Shown: positions 8,923-18,272, counted from the stretch's first letter. The stretch is DNA of 64,000 nt from Mycobacterium numidiamassiliense (GCF_900157365.1 NZ_FUEZ01000004.1:4370966-4434965), one strand, 5' to 3'. Translations and numbers: made by a program. Notes: generated from the letters alone by a model not told the origin.

Positions 8923-9483
8923 TTAGGTGTGCGCCGGCGCCGGGCCGGGCAGCGCACCAGGAGCCGGGGTCGGGTTGGTTGCGCCGGGCGCCGAGTTGCT
9001 CGAGATGTTCGACGTCCAGATCAGGATGTCTTGCATTCCCTCGTTGTAGACAACGCCATTCGGCGGCGCGCCGGTCACATCGAAGTACAGCGTGCCGGTC
9101 GACTCGCTACCTTGGTTAATCGGCGCCGGGTTAAGGCTGCCCGGAGCCTGGACCTTGTCGATCACCCGGTAGTTCTGACCGTTGGGCCCGCGGGCGATGA
9201 AGTCGTTGACCATCGGGGTGACCATCCCTCTGTCTGACCGAGCGGTGATATCCGCCTGGTAGAGCGTGCCTTTCGGCGTGTACCCGGGGATCGCCACATT
9301 GCTGGGCTGCAGGTTGCTCACCGTGTAGCTGGTGGTCATCGGTCCATCGATCAGTTGTTCGCTGGTGCCGAATCCCTGAATGTTGGGCGGCGCAGCGGAT
9401 GCGGCCGCCGCAGTGAAAACGCCGACAGCCGCAATACCGGCGGCGCCGAGGACCGACTTCATAGCAGTAGAAGTGAATTTCAC
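8923..9483 (-). CDS. Secreted MPT63-like protein (DUF1942)
   Basis: 186 residues. A signal peptide (MKSVLGAAGIAAVGVFTAAA, cleavage ASA-A) is followed by an immunoglobulin-like beta sandwich. MPT63-family landmarks are present: SYTVSNLQPSNVAIPGY, RGMVTPMVNDFIAR, GQNYRV and STGTLYFDVTGAPPNGVVYN with GMQDILIW. A proline-rich tail (PTPAPGALPGPAPAH) is extra. It is not at the usual Rv1926c locus, so it may be a paralogue. Function unknown. Confidence 0.85.
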   Translation of the reverse strand: MKFTSTAMKSVLGAAGIAAVGVFTAAAASAAPPNIQGFGTSEQLIDGPMTTSYTVSNLQPSNVAIPGYTPKGTLYQADITARSDRGMVTPMVNDFIARGPNGQNYRVIDKVQAPGSLNPAPINQGSESTGTLYFDVTGAPPNGVVYNEGMQDILIWTSNISSNSAPGATNPTPAPGALPGPAPAHT

Positions 9484-9840
9484 GATCGATACCTCTCAGT
9501 CGAATCGTTAATAATTCAGCGGCGATTTGCCCCTTGCGCGAGTTATCACCGCACCCCCATTCGCATATCCAGTCTCCATCGACCCCAAACATCTGCGGGC
9601 CTAGCTGCGGTAACGCTGCCGCATCGCAGTAATTGGGGCGTCGAAATCAATGTGGTTGCGCCTCAACGCTCGCAAATACCTCAACGGTCAAATTCCGCCC
9701 CAACCGCCCCAGTAATGCACTATAGGTATTTGATTTCACGCCCTTGCCGGAGGTGTTGCAGGAAAATGGTTTCCGCCGCCGTTCACTTAGCCGCGACGCA
9801 GCGGTTGTGCTTCGTGATGTCGATAAGATATGCCAATATC
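9484..9840. other. Divergent intergenic region upstream of MPT63-like and MarR genes
   Basis: 357 bp without a supported gene. It must contain promoters for both flanking genes. Just upstream of 9841 the AT-rich words GATAAGATATGCCAATATCG form a possible operator for the MarR protein. Nothing else is recognised. Confidence 0.5.
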
Positions 9841-10266
9841 GTGGACGTGGTTTCCACCGACGATGCTCCGCTTGGCTATCTGCTCTACCGGGTGGGAGCC
9901 GTGCTGCGACCCGAGGTTTCCGCCGTATTGGGCCCACTTGGCCTGACGCTGCCCGAATTCGTCTGCCTGCGAGTGCTTTCCATGAACCCCGGCATGTCCA
10001 GCGCCGAGTTGTCCCGAAACTCCAACGTCACACCCCAGGCCATGAACACGGTGCTGCGGCGGCTGGAGGAGGTCGGTGCGGTCGCACGGCCGACGTCGGT
10101 GTCCTCCGGGCGCGCCCTGCCCGCCACCCTGACCAGTCAGGGTCGCACGCTACTGAAACGCGCGGAGGCGGCGGTGCGTGCCGCCGATGGCCGCATCCTG
10201 GCCAAGCTGACCGCAGCCCAACAGCGCGACTTCAAACGCATGCTGGACAAGCTCGGGTCGGACTGA
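9841..10266 (+). CDS. MarR-family transcriptional regulator (Rv2887-like)
   Basis: 141 residues. A winged helix-turn-helix with LGYLLYRVGAVLRPEV, LPEFVCLRVLSMNPGMSSAEL, the recognition helix region VTPQAMNTVLRRLEE and the wing SSGRALPATLTSQG. Matches Rv2887 closely in length and sequence if it starts at GTG 9841. ATG 9817 is an alternative in-frame start with eight more residues. MarR proteins are small-molecule-responsive repressors; the ligand here is unknown. The gene ends 6 bp from the convergent amiC. Confidence 0.88.
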   Translation: MDVVSTDDAPLGYLLYRVGAVLRPEVSAVLGPLGLTLPEFVCLRVLSMNPGMSSAELSRNSNVTPQAMNTVLRRLEEVGAVARPTSVSSGRALPATLTSQGRTLLKRAEAAVRAADGRILAKLTAAQQRDFKRMLDKLGSD

Positions 10267-10272
10267 CGCCCG

Positions 10273-11682
10273 TCACACGGCGGCGTTGATCCGAGCCCAG
10301 GGCCGCGCGTCTTCGAGTTCGTAAGCCAGTTCCAGCAGCAGCGCTTCCTGCCCGACATCGGCGGCGAGCATCATGCCCAGCGGCATGCCGTCGACGGTCT
10401 GGGCCAGCGGCAGCGAGATCGCCGGATCTCCGCTGACGTTCTGTACGGGGGTGAAGGCGACCCAATCGGTCAACCGGTCTATCACCTGCTGGTAGTCAGT
10501 GGGTGCGAGGTGACCGATGGGCGGCGTCGGGTCGGCGAGCGTCGGGGTGAGCAAGGCATCGTAGGTCTGGTAAAGCTCCGCCATGCGCCGCCGGATCCCC
10601 CGCAGCCGCAAGATCACCCGCGGAAGCCGGTGCAGGTTGCGGCTGGTGTGCCTGACCAGACCCAGCGTCAGGGCATCCAGCTTGTTGCGGTCGAAGGAGT
10701 CGCCGAACGCGCGGCGCCCGGAACGTACCTGCGCGAGCGCGAGAAAGCCCCAGTACAGAATGAAATCGTCCACGAACGAGTCCGGCAGCGGTTGGTGTTG
10801 GATGTGCTCGACACGGTGTCCCAGCTCTTCGAGCAGCCCGGCCGTCTTCAGCGTCATTTCGCGCAGTTCGGGGCTGCTTTCGCGCAGGATCGAACGAGTC
10901 GCGACGGCGATCCTCAATCGCTGCCTGCCCGGCTCGGTGACGTCGCCGATCGGCGCCAGCTTTGGGTTGCGCCAGATCCGTTCGGCCTCCCGATAGAACG
11001 CCGCGGTGTCACGCACCGAGCGGGTGAGCACGCCGTTGGCGACGATGCCCACCGGCATCCGGCGCAGCTCCGCGTCCAGCGGCAACCTGCCGCGCGACGG
11101 CTTGAGCCCGACAATCCCGTTGCAGGCGGCCGGGATTCGAATCGATCCGCCGCCGTCGTTGGCGTGTGCGATCGGCACCACGCCGGCGGCGACGAACGCC
11201 GCCGAGCCCGACGACGACGCAGCGGCGGTGTAGTCGGTGTCCCATGGGTTGCGAACCGGTCCCAGCCGGGGATGCTCGGCCGAGGCGCTGAAGCCGAACT
11301 CCGACATCTGCGTCTTGCCCAGCGGTGTCAGTCCGGTGGCCAGATACAGCCGGGTGAACTCGCCGTCGACCGCGGCGTTGAACGGCGTCCACGCGTCGGC
11401 GCCGCGCATCGTCGGTTGCCCGGCGACGTCCACGTTGTCCTTGAAGAACGTGGGGACGCCGCTGAAGAAACCGGTCGACGGGTTTGCCGATGCGATTTTA
11501 CGGGCCTGGTCAAAGGCCTTGTACGCCAAGGCATTCAGGATCGGGTTGACGGCCTCGGCGCGGGCGATTGCCGCCTCGACGACGTCGGCCCGGCTGACCC
11601 AACCCGCCCGGATGGCCTCGCTCAGGCCGACGGCGTCCAACTCACCGAGGGCATCGTCACCGAAAGCGTGCACGCGTCGCAT
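10273..11682 (-). CDS. amiC: Amidase signature-family amidase AmiC
   Basis: 469 residues. Hydrolyses amides by a Ser-cisSer-Lys triad. The lysine is in FFKDNVDVAG, the first serine in AAASSSGSAAFVAAG and the nucleophile region in NDGGGSIRIPAACNG followed by GLKPSRGRLP. Full-length compared with the family. Its order next to the MarR gene and tsf is that of Rv2888c. The physiological substrate is not known from sequence. Confidence 0.92.
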   Translation of the reverse strand: MRRVHAFGDDALGELDAVGLSEAIRAGWVSRADVVEAAIARAEAVNPILNALAYKAFDQARKIASANPSTGFFSGVPTFFKDNVDVAGQPTMRGADAWTPFNAAVDGEFTRLYLATGLTPLGKTQMSEFGFSASAEHPRLGPVRNPWDTDYTAAASSSGSAAFVAAGVVPIAHANDGGGSIRIPAACNGIVGLKPSRGRLPLDAELRRMPVGIVANGVLTRSVRDTAAFYREAERIWRNPKLAPIGDVTEPGRQRLRIAVATRSILRESSPELREMTLKTAGLLEELGHRVEHIQHQPLPDSFVDDFILYWGFLALAQVRSGRRAFGDSFDRNKLDALTLGLVRHTSRNLHRLPRVILRLRGIRRRMAELYQTYDALLTPTLADPTPPIGHLAPTDYQQVIDRLTDWVAFTPVQNVSGDPAISLPLAQTVDGMPLGMMLAADVGQEALLLELAYELEDARPWARINAAV

Positions 11683-11713
11683 AGCACTGACGCTAGCCGC
11701 CCACGGTGGCTGG

Positions 11714-12529
11714 CTAGGCTTGGCCCACCTCGAAGCGCACGAACCGGGTCACCGTCACGCCCGCCTCGTCGAGCAGGGCTTTCACGGTCTTCTTGTTGTC
11801 GGACACCGAGGGCTGCTCGAGCAGCACAGCGTCCTTGAAGAAGCCGTTCAGCCGGCCCTCGACGATCTTGGGCAGCGCTTGCTCCGGCTTGCCCTCGGCC
11901 TTGGCCGTCTCCTCGGCGATGCGCCGCTCACTGGCCACGACATCTTCGGGAACGTCGTCCCGGGTCAGGTAGCGGGCCTTGAGCGCGGCGATCTGCAGCG
12001 CGGCGGTGTGCGCCGCCTCCGCGTTGCCGCCGGTGTACTCCACCAGCACGCCGACGGCCGGCGGCAGGTCTGCGGCCCGCTTGTGCAGGTAGGTCTCGAC
12101 GGTGCCGTCGAAGAACGCGACGCGGCGCAGCTCGAGCTTCTCCCCGATCTTGGCGGAGAGGTCGGCGACGGCCTGCTCGACCGTATTGTCGCCGACTTTG
12201 GCCGCCTTGAGCGCGTCGACGTCGGTGGCCTTGGACTTGGCCGCCGCCGCGACGATCTCCTCAGCAACCTTCTGGAATTCGGCGTTCTTGGCGACGAAGT
12301 CGGTCTCGCTGTTGAGCTCGATGAGCGCGCCGCCCTTGGCCGCGACCAAGCCTTCGGCCGTCGCCCGCTCGGCACGCTTGCCGACGTCCTTGGCGCCCTT
12401 GATCCGGAGCGCCTCGACGGCCTTGTCGAAGTCGCCGTCGCTTTCAGCCAGTGCGTTCTTGCAGTCGAGCATGCCGGCACCGGTCAGCTCGCGGAGACGC
12501 TTGACGTCGGCAGCGGTGAAGTTCGCCAT
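11714..12529 (-). CDS. tsf: Elongation factor Ts
   Basis: 271 residues. Nucleotide exchange factor for EF-Tu. The N-terminal UBA-like domain has VKRLRELTGAGMLDCKNAL, and the core contains EGLVAAKGGALIELNSETDFVAKN, which contacts EF-Tu. Start ATG 12529 lies directly after the rpsB stop codon, giving the usual rpsB-tsf operon. The in-frame extension upstream has no homology. Confidence 0.97.
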   Translation of the reverse strand: MANFTAADVKRLRELTGAGMLDCKNALAESDGDFDKAVEALRIKGAKDVGKRAERATAEGLVAAKGGALIELNSETDFVAKNAEFQKVAEEIVAAAAKSKATDVDALKAAKVGDNTVEQAVADLSAKIGEKLELRRVAFFDGTVETYLHKRAADLPPAVGVLVEYTGGNAEAAHTAALQIAALKARYLTRDDVPEDVVASERRIAEETAKAEGKPEQALPKIVEGRLNGFFKDAVLLEQPSVSDNKKTVKALLDEAGVTVTRFVRFEVGQA

Positions 12530-12530
12530 A

Positions 12531-13391
12531 TCAGCCTTCCGTGGGGGTTGGTTCGGGTGCACCTGCGGGGACAGCGTCTGCGGTGGCAGCGTCCGTGGCG
12601 GTCGCGGGTGCCCCGGCCGTGGCCGATGCCAGCAGCTCCTGCTCCCATTCGGCGAGCGGTTCTGCGGCCGCCGCCTCGGGCTTGCCGTCAGTGCGGCCCA
12701 CGCCGGCCCGGGCCTGCAGGCCCTCGGCGACCGCGGAAGCGATCACCTTGGTCAGCAGCGCGGCCGAGCGGATGGCGTCGTCGTTGCCCGGGATCGGGTA
12801 GTCGACCTCGTCGGGGTCGCAGTTGGTGTCCAGGATCGCGATGACCGGGATGCCCAGCTTGCGGGCCTCGCCGACGGCGATGTGCTCTTTGTTGGTGTCG
12901 ACGACCCAGATCGCCGACGGCACCTTCGCCATGTCGCGGATACCGCCGAGGCTGCGGTCCAGCTTGTTCTTCTCGCGGGTCAGCATCAAGATTTCCTTCT
13001 TGGTGCGGCCCTCGAAGCCACCGGTCTGCTCCATCGCCTCGAGCTCCTTGAGGCGCTGCAGCCGCTTGTGCACGGTCGAGAAGTTGGTCAGCATGCCGCC
13101 CAGCCAGCGCTGGTTCACGTACGGCATGCCGACGCGGGTCGCTTCGGCGGCCACGGACTCCTGCGCCTGCTTCTTGGTGCCGACGAACAGCACGCTGCCA
13201 CCGTGGGCGACGGTCTCTTTGACGAACTCGTACGCCTGGTCGATGAAGGTCAGCGTCTGCTGCAGGTCGATGATGTAGATGCCATTGCGGTCGGTGAAAA
13301 TGAACCGCTTCATCTTGGGGTTCCAGCGACGGGTCTGATGCCCGAAGTGGGTGCCGCTGTCAAGCAGCTGCTTCATGGTTACGACAGCCAT
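12531..13391 (-). CDS. rpsB: 30S ribosomal protein S2
   Basis: 286 residues. Family motifs are clear: MKQLLDSGTHFGHQTRRWNP at the N-terminus, VLFVGTKKQAQE, RWLGGMLTNFST and the C-terminal DTNCDPDEVDYPIPGNDDA. An alanine/proline-rich acidic tail of about 50 residues is typical of mycobacteria. First gene of the rpsB-tsf operon. Confidence 0.97.
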   Translation of the reverse strand: MAVVTMKQLLDSGTHFGHQTRRWNPKMKRFIFTDRNGIYIIDLQQTLTFIDQAYEFVKETVAHGGSVLFVGTKKQAQESVAAEATRVGMPYVNQRWLGGMLTNFSTVHKRLQRLKELEAMEQTGGFEGRTKKEILMLTREKNKLDRSLGGIRDMAKVPSAIWVVDTNKEHIAVGEARKLGIPVIAILDTNCDPDEVDYPIPGNDDAIRSAALLTKVIASAVAEGLQARAGVGRTDGKPEAAAAEPLAEWEQELLASATAGAPATATDAATADAVPAGAPEPTPTEG

Positions 13392-13693
13392 TACCGGCCA
13401 TTCCTTTGTTGTCGGTTGTCGCCTGGCGTCGGGTGACGCCGGGCCCTGGCGCCTGCTGCGATGCCGGACCCAGTTACGGGACCGCCCGGCATGCGGTGCG
13501 AACTCCTAGTGCAACGGGAGACGCGGGGCAGACGCGCGAAGTCAGCCCGCGAACGAGCTGCGACGAGAAGTTTACACCGACTTAGCTGGCGGTTTTTCCA
13601 GCCGGTATGCACAGCTATCCACACAAAGGCATTCGTGCACAGATTTGGCAAACGCGGGTGGCCTAGGCGTCAACACCGCGCTGAACTCATGGA
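13392..13693. other. Intergenic region between rpsB and M23 peptidase genes
   Basis: 302 bp holding the divergent control region for rpsB (leftward) and the peptidase gene (rightward). No structured leader or RNA gene could be recognised by eye. Confidence 0.5.
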
Positions 13694-14215
13694 GTGCGAT
13701 GGCCGGCGCTGATCCTGAGCCTGAACGTGGCCCTGGCACTGGCCCTAGCCCAGGTCCTGGGCGGCGGGGCTCCGGCGGTCGCCGAGGACATCCGGTTGCA
13801 GTGGCCGCTGCGACCGTCCCCGGCCGTTGTCCGGGGATTCGACGCCCCGGCGCCGAACTGGCGCCCCGGCCATCGTGGGGTGGACCTGGCCGGCGCCGCC
13901 GGTCAGCCGGTCTACGCCGCAGGCAGCGCCACGGTGGTGTTCGCCGGGACGCTGGCGGGACGGCCGGTGGTGTCGCTGGCCCATCCCGGCGGATTGCGCA
14001 CCAGCTACGAGCCGGTCCGGACCGCCGTCCGCGTCGGTGAACTGGTGACGGCGCAGACCATGCTCGGCGAATTGCTGCCCGGGCATCCAGGCTGCCCTGC
14101 CGCGGCGTGTTTGCACTGGGGCGCGATGTGGGGTCCGGCGTCGCAGGCCGACTACGTCGATCCGCTGGGCCTGCTGGAGGCCACCCCGGTGCGGCTCAAA
14201 CCCCTCGGCGGCTAG
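13694..14215 (+). CDS. Exported M23 metallopeptidase (LysM-less, Rv2891-like)
   Basis: 173 residues. An N-terminal hydrophobic signal (LILSLNVALALALAQVLGG) is followed by a compact M23/LytM domain. Zinc ligands are visible in HRGVDLAG (HxxxD) and in CLHWGA, where the usual HxH appears as LHW. Because that second motif is imperfect, catalytic activity is uncertain. Such proteins cut, or regulate cutting of, peptidoglycan cross-links. Position matches Rv2891 between rpsB and xerC. Confidence 0.85.
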   Translation: MRWPALILSLNVALALALAQVLGGGAPAVAEDIRLQWPLRPSPAVVRGFDAPAPNWRPGHRGVDLAGAAGQPVYAAGSATVVFAGTLAGRPVVSLAHPGGLRTSYEPVRTAVRVGELVTAQTMLGELLPGHPGCPAAACLHWGAMWGPASQADYVDPLGLLEATPVRLKPLGG

Positions 14216-14252
14216 CGGGCGTCGGGCCCGCGTCGGCAGGCCCGCAGCGGCG

Positions 14253-15149
14253 TCAGGCCCGCGGGTGGGCCTGCTCGTGCACCGCGCGCAACCGGGACAC
14301 CGCGACATGGGTGTACAGCTGGGTCGTCGCCAGGCTGGAATGCCCCAGCAGCTCCTGGACGACGCGCAGGTCGGCGCCGCCTTCCAGCAGATGCGTGGCC
14401 GCGCTGTGCCGCAGCCCGTGCGGGCCCATGTCGGGCGCGCCGTGCACCGCGGCAATGGTCTGGTGCACGACGGTGCGAGCCTGGCGCACATCGAGCCGGC
14501 GGCCCCGCGCGCCCAACAACAGCGCCAGCCCAGAATCCGCGGTGACCAGGTCGGGACGCCCGTCGCGCAGCCAGGCGTCCAGTGCCTCGGCCGCGGGCAC
14601 ACCGAACGGCGCGGTGCGCTGCTTGTTGCCCTTGCCCAGGACTCGCACCGTTCGGAATCGGGTGTCCACATCGTCGATGTCCAGGCCGCAGAGCTCGCTG
14701 ACCCGGATGCCGGTGGCGTACAGCATCTCCACGATCAGCCGGTCCCGCAGGGCCAGCGGATCGCCTTGCTCGGCGCCGGATTTCGCCGCCGCCATGGCAT
14801 CGAGCGCCTGGTCCTGACGCAGCACCGACGGCAGGGTGCGGTGCGCCTTCGGCACCGCCAGCCGGGCGGCTGGATCGGTGGTCATTAGGCCGCGCCGCAC
14901 CGCCCAGGCGGTGAACGCCTTGACCGACGAGGTGCGGCGGGCCAGCGTGGTCCGGGCGGCGCCGGCGGCGGCCGACGTGGCCAGCCAGGACCGCAGCAGG
15001 GGCAGGCTCAACCCGTCCAGGCCGAGCTCGCGGGCATCGAGGTAGGCGAACAGCGAGCGCAGGTCGCCGAGATACGCGCGGCGTGTGTGCGCCGAGCGGA
15101 GGCATTGCAGGTCCAGGTACTCGTCGAACTCGTCGAGGATCGCCTGCAC
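14253..15149 (-). CDS. xerC: Tyrosine recombinase XerC
   Basis: 298 residues. Resolves chromosome dimers at dif together with XerD. The core-binding domain (LRSAHTRRAYLGDLRSLFAYL) precedes the catalytic domain with arginine in ATGIRVSELCGLD, HGLRHSAATHLLEGG (HxxR), GHSSLATTQLYTHV (tyrosine nucleophile) and the usual C-terminal tail. Full length and in the Rv2894c position. It is a housekeeping gene and not the integrase of the element to its right. Confidence 0.94.
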   Translation of the reverse strand: MQAILDEFDEYLDLQCLRSAHTRRAYLGDLRSLFAYLDARELGLDGLSLPLLRSWLATSAAAGAARTTLARRTSSVKAFTAWAVRRGLMTTDPAARLAVPKAHRTLPSVLRQDQALDAMAAAKSGAEQGDPLALRDRLIVEMLYATGIRVSELCGLDIDDVDTRFRTVRVLGKGNKQRTAPFGVPAAEALDAWLRDGRPDLVTADSGLALLLGARGRRLDVRQARTVVHQTIAAVHGAPDMGPHGLRHSAATHLLEGGADLRVVQELLGHSSLATTQLYTHVAVSRLRAVHEQAHPRA

Positions 15150-15182
15150 TACCCCACGGTCGCAGGCGCGGGCCGCCCGGCC

Positions 15183-16343
15183 TTAGCCGACGCGCCGAAG
15201 CGTGTCCGGGGTGAGATCTTTGCGCGTCGGATAGCCGTCGACGGCCATGATCAGGTCCGCCTCGGCCAGCAGCGTGCGCAGCACGTGCACGATGCCGTCG
15301 ACACCGCCGAGCGCCAAGCCGTAAGCGTAGGGGCGTCCGACCCCCACCGCCGTCGCGCCAAGCGCCAGGGCCTTGATGACGTCGGCCCCGCTGCGGATAC
15401 CCGAGTCGAACAGCACCGGCAGCCCGTCGGCCGCCTCGACGACGCCGGGCAGGCAGTCCAGCGCGGGCAGTCCGCCGTTCGCCTGGCGACCCCCGTGGGT
15501 GGAGCAGTAGATGCCGTCGACGCCGCCGTCCTTCGCGCGCCGGGCGTCGTCGGGATGGCAGATGCCCTTCACGAGCAGCGGCAACTTGGTCAGCGACCGC
15601 AGCCAGGGCAGGTCGTCCCAGGTCAGCGGATTCCCGAAGACCTGCGCCCAGCGCAAGATGGCGCCTTGCGGGTCCTCTTCGGGCGGGCGCTGCAGGCCGG
15701 CGCGAAAGACCGGGTCGCTGAAGTAGTTGTTCAGGCAGTGACCGCGCAGCTGCGGGAAGTTCGAGGTGCGCAGGTCACGCGGGCGCCATCCGGTGACCCA
15801 GGTGTCGAGGGTGACGACGATGCCCTGGAAGCCGGCCGCCTCGGCGCGCTGCACCAAGCTGGCGGCCAGTTCGCGGTCGGTCGGGGTGTAGAGCTGGAAA
15901 AAGCCCGGCGTATCGCCGAATTCGGCGGCGACATCTTCCATCGGATCGACGGTCAGCGTCGACGCGACCATCGGCACGCCGGTGCGGGCCGCGGCGCGGG
16001 CGGTGGCTAAGTCGCCGTGGCCGTCTTGAGCGCAGAGCCCGATGACCCCGATCGGAACCATGAACAGCGGCGACGGCAGGGTCAGGCCGAACAGATCCAC
16101 GGACAAGTCCCGTTGTTTTGCCGCGGCGAACATACGCGGGATCAAACCCCAGTGGTCGAATACCTCGCGGTTGGCCCGCTGCGTGCGTTCGTCGCCGGCG
16201 CCACCGGCGACGTACGACCACACCGACGGTGGCAGGGCCAGCTCGGCCCGGGCCTCCAACTCGGCGAACGCCATCGGCAGCGCGGGCACCACCCCGGCCA
16301 GGCCCTGGAAGTAGATCTCGTTTTGGTAGTCGCCGAATGCCAT
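15183..16343 (-). CDS. FMN-dependent alpha-hydroxy-acid oxidase, lactate 2-monooxygenase-like
   Basis: 386 residues. The FMN-binding TIM barrel carries the family active-site segment CSTHGGRQANGGLPAL (catalytic histidine, where the signature is usually SNHGGRQ) and DSGIRSGADVIKALALGA. The N-terminus (GDYQNEIYFQGLAGVVP) and the central RPRDLRTSNFPQLRGHCLNNY strongly recall mycobacterial lactate 2-monooxygenase, which turns lactate into acetate and CO2. ATG 16343 is chosen; the longer frame lacks homology. It is inserted between xerC and viuB relative to the Rv order. Substrate is inferred only from family resemblance. Confidence 0.85.
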   Translation of the reverse strand: MAFGDYQNEIYFQGLAGVVPALPMAFAELEARAELALPPSVWSYVAGGAGDERTQRANREVFDHWGLIPRMFAAAKQRDLSVDLFGLTLPSPLFMVPIGVIGLCAQDGHGDLATARAAARTGVPMVASTLTVDPMEDVAAEFGDTPGFFQLYTPTDRELAASLVQRAEAAGFQGIVVTLDTWVTGWRPRDLRTSNFPQLRGHCLNNYFSDPVFRAGLQRPPEEDPQGAILRWAQVFGNPLTWDDLPWLRSLTKLPLLVKGICHPDDARRAKDGGVDGIYCSTHGGRQANGGLPALDCLPGVVEAADGLPVLFDSGIRSGADVIKALALGATAVGVGRPYAYGLALGGVDGIVHVLRTLLAEADLIMAVDGYPTRKDLTPDTLRRVG

Positions 16344-16384
16344 GGAAAAGAGAATGCCAGCCGAGCGGGCGGGCTGACCAACCC

Positions 16385-17236
16385 TTACCGGGACCCGGCC
16401 TCGGCCTCGGCCAGTTCCTTCTTCCACTGCCGGAACGTCTCCTCGGTGCGGCCGCGTCGCCAGTACCCCGAGATCGACGAGGCCCATTTCTTGTCCACGC
16501 CACGCTCTTTGCGGATGTAAGGACGCAGGTTGTGCATCACGGCTTGGGCCTCACCATGGACGAAGGCGTGCACCTGACCCGGCAGCCACAGGGTGGTGGT
16601 GACCGCCTCGACCAGCGGCGCGAAATCGCCTGCGCGGTCGTCGGACACCATGTCGGCCCGGCCACCGCGGTAGACCCAGTTGACCTGGACTGATTCGGGT
16701 GCGGTCAAGGGGATTTGGTCCTCCGGACCGGCTACTTCGATGAAGGCCTTGCCGATCGCGTTGGGCGGCAACGCTTCCAGCGCGGTGGCAATGGCCGGCA
16801 GCGCGGATTCGTCACCGGCCAGCAGGTGCCAATCGGCCGCCGGGTCGGGCGTGTAGGCGCCGCCTGGCCCCATCAGATAGATCACCTGACCGGGCTGGGC
16901 AGTGGCCGCCCAGGCGCCCGCCACGCCGTGCTCCCCGTGTACCACGATGTCGAGCGCGATCCGACGGGCCGCGGCGTCGACCTTGCGCACGGTAATGGTC
17001 CGCACCGACGGCCTTTTCTGCGGGGGCAGCCCGGCGAAGCTGTCCAGGGTCAGCGGGCGCGGCAACCCGGCCACGTCGACGTCGCTGGGGACGAACACCA
17101 GCTTGACGTACGAGTCGGTGAAACTGCTGGGCACAAAGGTGCCGAAATCACTGCCTTCCAGCAGTACCCGGACCATGTGCGGTGCGAGTTGTTGTGTACC
17201 GACGACTTCGAAGCGTTGAAGGGGTCGACCTGCCAC
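16385..17236 (-). CDS. viuB: Siderophore-interacting protein ViuB-like
   Basis: 283 residues. The siderophore-interacting FAD-binding domain (MVRVLLEGSDFGTF, RTITVRKVD, DIVVHGEHGVAGAWA) is followed by the SIP C-terminal NAD(P)H-type region (WHLLAGDESALPAIATALE and VHAFVHGEAQAV). Such flavoproteins reduce ferric siderophores to release iron. Corresponds to Rv2895c. It starts 33 bp after the dprA 3' fragment, so the element insertion probably cuts it off from upstream transcription. Confidence 0.88.
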   Translation of the reverse strand: MAGRPLQRFEVVGTQQLAPHMVRVLLEGSDFGTFVPSSFTDSYVKLVFVPSDVDVAGLPRPLTLDSFAGLPPQKRPSVRTITVRKVDAAARRIALDIVVHGEHGVAGAWAATAQPGQVIYLMGPGGAYTPDPAADWHLLAGDESALPAIATALEALPPNAIGKAFIEVAGPEDQIPLTAPESVQVNWVYRGGRADMVSDDRAGDFAPLVEAVTTTLWLPGQVHAFVHGEAQAVMHNLRPYIRKERGVDKKWASSISGYWRRGRTEETFRQWKKELAEAEAGSR

Positions 17237-17269
17237 TTGTCCTCCTGTCCAGACCCGACCCCTAGGCGA

Positions 17270-18016
17270 CTATACGAGTCGCACCGTCGCCGCAGCTCTG
17301 CCGCTACCGGGGCGGACAATTCGCCATCGTCCGCAGTCGCGCTGGGCCAACCCGGCCACCTCGAGGATCGCCAGCGGCCCCAGCACCTGCTCGGGCACCA
17401 GCCCCGACGCTACCGAGATTTCGTCGACCGTGACGGCGCCGCGGCTCGGCAGCGCGTCATACACCTGACGCGCGGCCTCACCCAGCCCGTCGAGCGCCGT
17501 CACCGGCCGGGGTTCCTCCATGGCGAGTTCGCCTACCTGGCCGACGAGTTCGACGATGTCGTCGGCCCGGGTAACCAGCTCGGCACCGTTGCGCAGCAAT
17601 ACGTGGCAACCCGCCGACCCCGACGATGTCACGGGCCCGGGCACCGCGGCGACCACCCGGCCCAGCGACCGCGCCCAGGCCGCGGTGTTTGCCGCGCCGC
17701 TGCGCAGGCCGGCTTCCACCACCACCACCGCGCCCGCGACGGCGGCCACCAGGCGGTTACGCGTCAGGAACCGGTGACGCGCCGGGCGGACCCCCGGCGC
17801 GTATTCGGTGAATACCAGCCCGTGCCGGGCGATGCGAAGCAGCAGCGCGGAATGACCTGCGGGATAAGGGATATCGATCCCGCCGGCCAATACGGCCACG
17901 GTGATTCCGTCGCCGGCCAGCGCGGCGCGATGCGCCGCGCCGTCGATACCGTACGCGGCGCCGGAGACCACCGCGACGTCGCGCTCGATCAGCCCGTCCG
18001 CCAGGTCGGCGGCCAC
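17270..18016 (-). pseudogene. dprA: dprA 3' fragment (C-terminal half of DNA processing protein A)
   Basis: Encodes the Rossmann-like DprA core from VAADLADGL onward: SGAAYGIDGAAHRAALAGDG, VAVLAGGIDIPYPAGH, TRNRLVAAVAGAVVVVEAG, AVPGPVTSSGSAGCH and a C-terminal winged-helix-like domain. DprA binds single-stranded DNA and loads RecA. The reading frame enters from the left junction of the mobile element. GTG 18016 is the first possible start, but the N-terminal SAM-like domain and first Rossmann strands are 34.8 kb away. The frame joins exactly to the 52,812-53,234 fragment when the element is removed. Confidence 0.95.
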
Positions 18017-18050
18017 CTGCTCGCCACAGCATGTACAGGTGACGCCTAGG
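18011..18050. other. attL: left attachment junction of the element
   Basis: Bases 18011-18023 are the dprA-derived attB half (outer arm GGCCACC then TGCTCG), 18024-18025 are the shared CC centre, and 18026-18050 are the element-derived attP arm (ACAGCATGTACAGG, then TGACGCCTAGG). The matching junction is attR at 52800-52839. The assignment rests on reconstructed symmetry of both parent sites. Confidence 0.88.
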
Positions 18051-18074
18051 TAGCCTGCGTGGCGTGTGAATAGC

Positions 18075-18145
18075 GATGTGAGACACGGGTATCCGTGCGG
18101 TAACCGGCGGATCCAAGTAGATCACATCGAATCGACGTGTATACT
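18075..18145 (+). promoter_or_regulatory. Putative promoter/operator of the element's left operon
   Basis: A TATACT -10 hexamer at 18140-18145 lies about 130 bp before the first gene. Upstream, GATGTGA (18075-18081) and TCACATC (18122-18128) form an inverted pair that could be an operator. No good -35 is seen, which is common in mycobacteria. Predicted by eye only. Confidence 0.4.
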
Positions 18146-18272
18146 CATCACTAGTTCGGCAGGCCTAAAAAACCTTGGCCGGCGTGACCACAGTTTCGAG
18201 CCGGTCACCGATTGGAGAAGCCTCGGACCGCACCCGCGGCCCGAGGCTAGCTGCTACCAAAGGGCGCTCTCC

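Noticed and set aside
10510..12844. Long + strand ORFs over amiC, tsf and rpsB
   Set aside because: Low-complexity arginine/glycine-rich translations opposite conserved genes; no homology features.
13745..15105. Long - strand ORFs in alternative frames of xerC and the M23 peptidase gene
   Set aside because: Shadow frames; the xerC and peptidase frames carry the catalytic motifs.
14253..15149. xerC as the integrase of the element
   Set aside because: It is the conserved housekeeping recombinase in its normal place, 3 kb outside attL; the serine integrase next to attR explains the insertion.
18140..18145. TATACT considered as evidence for a phage immunity promoter
   Set aside because: Kept only as a weak promoter prediction; no repressor gene or divergent arrangement is present at this end.
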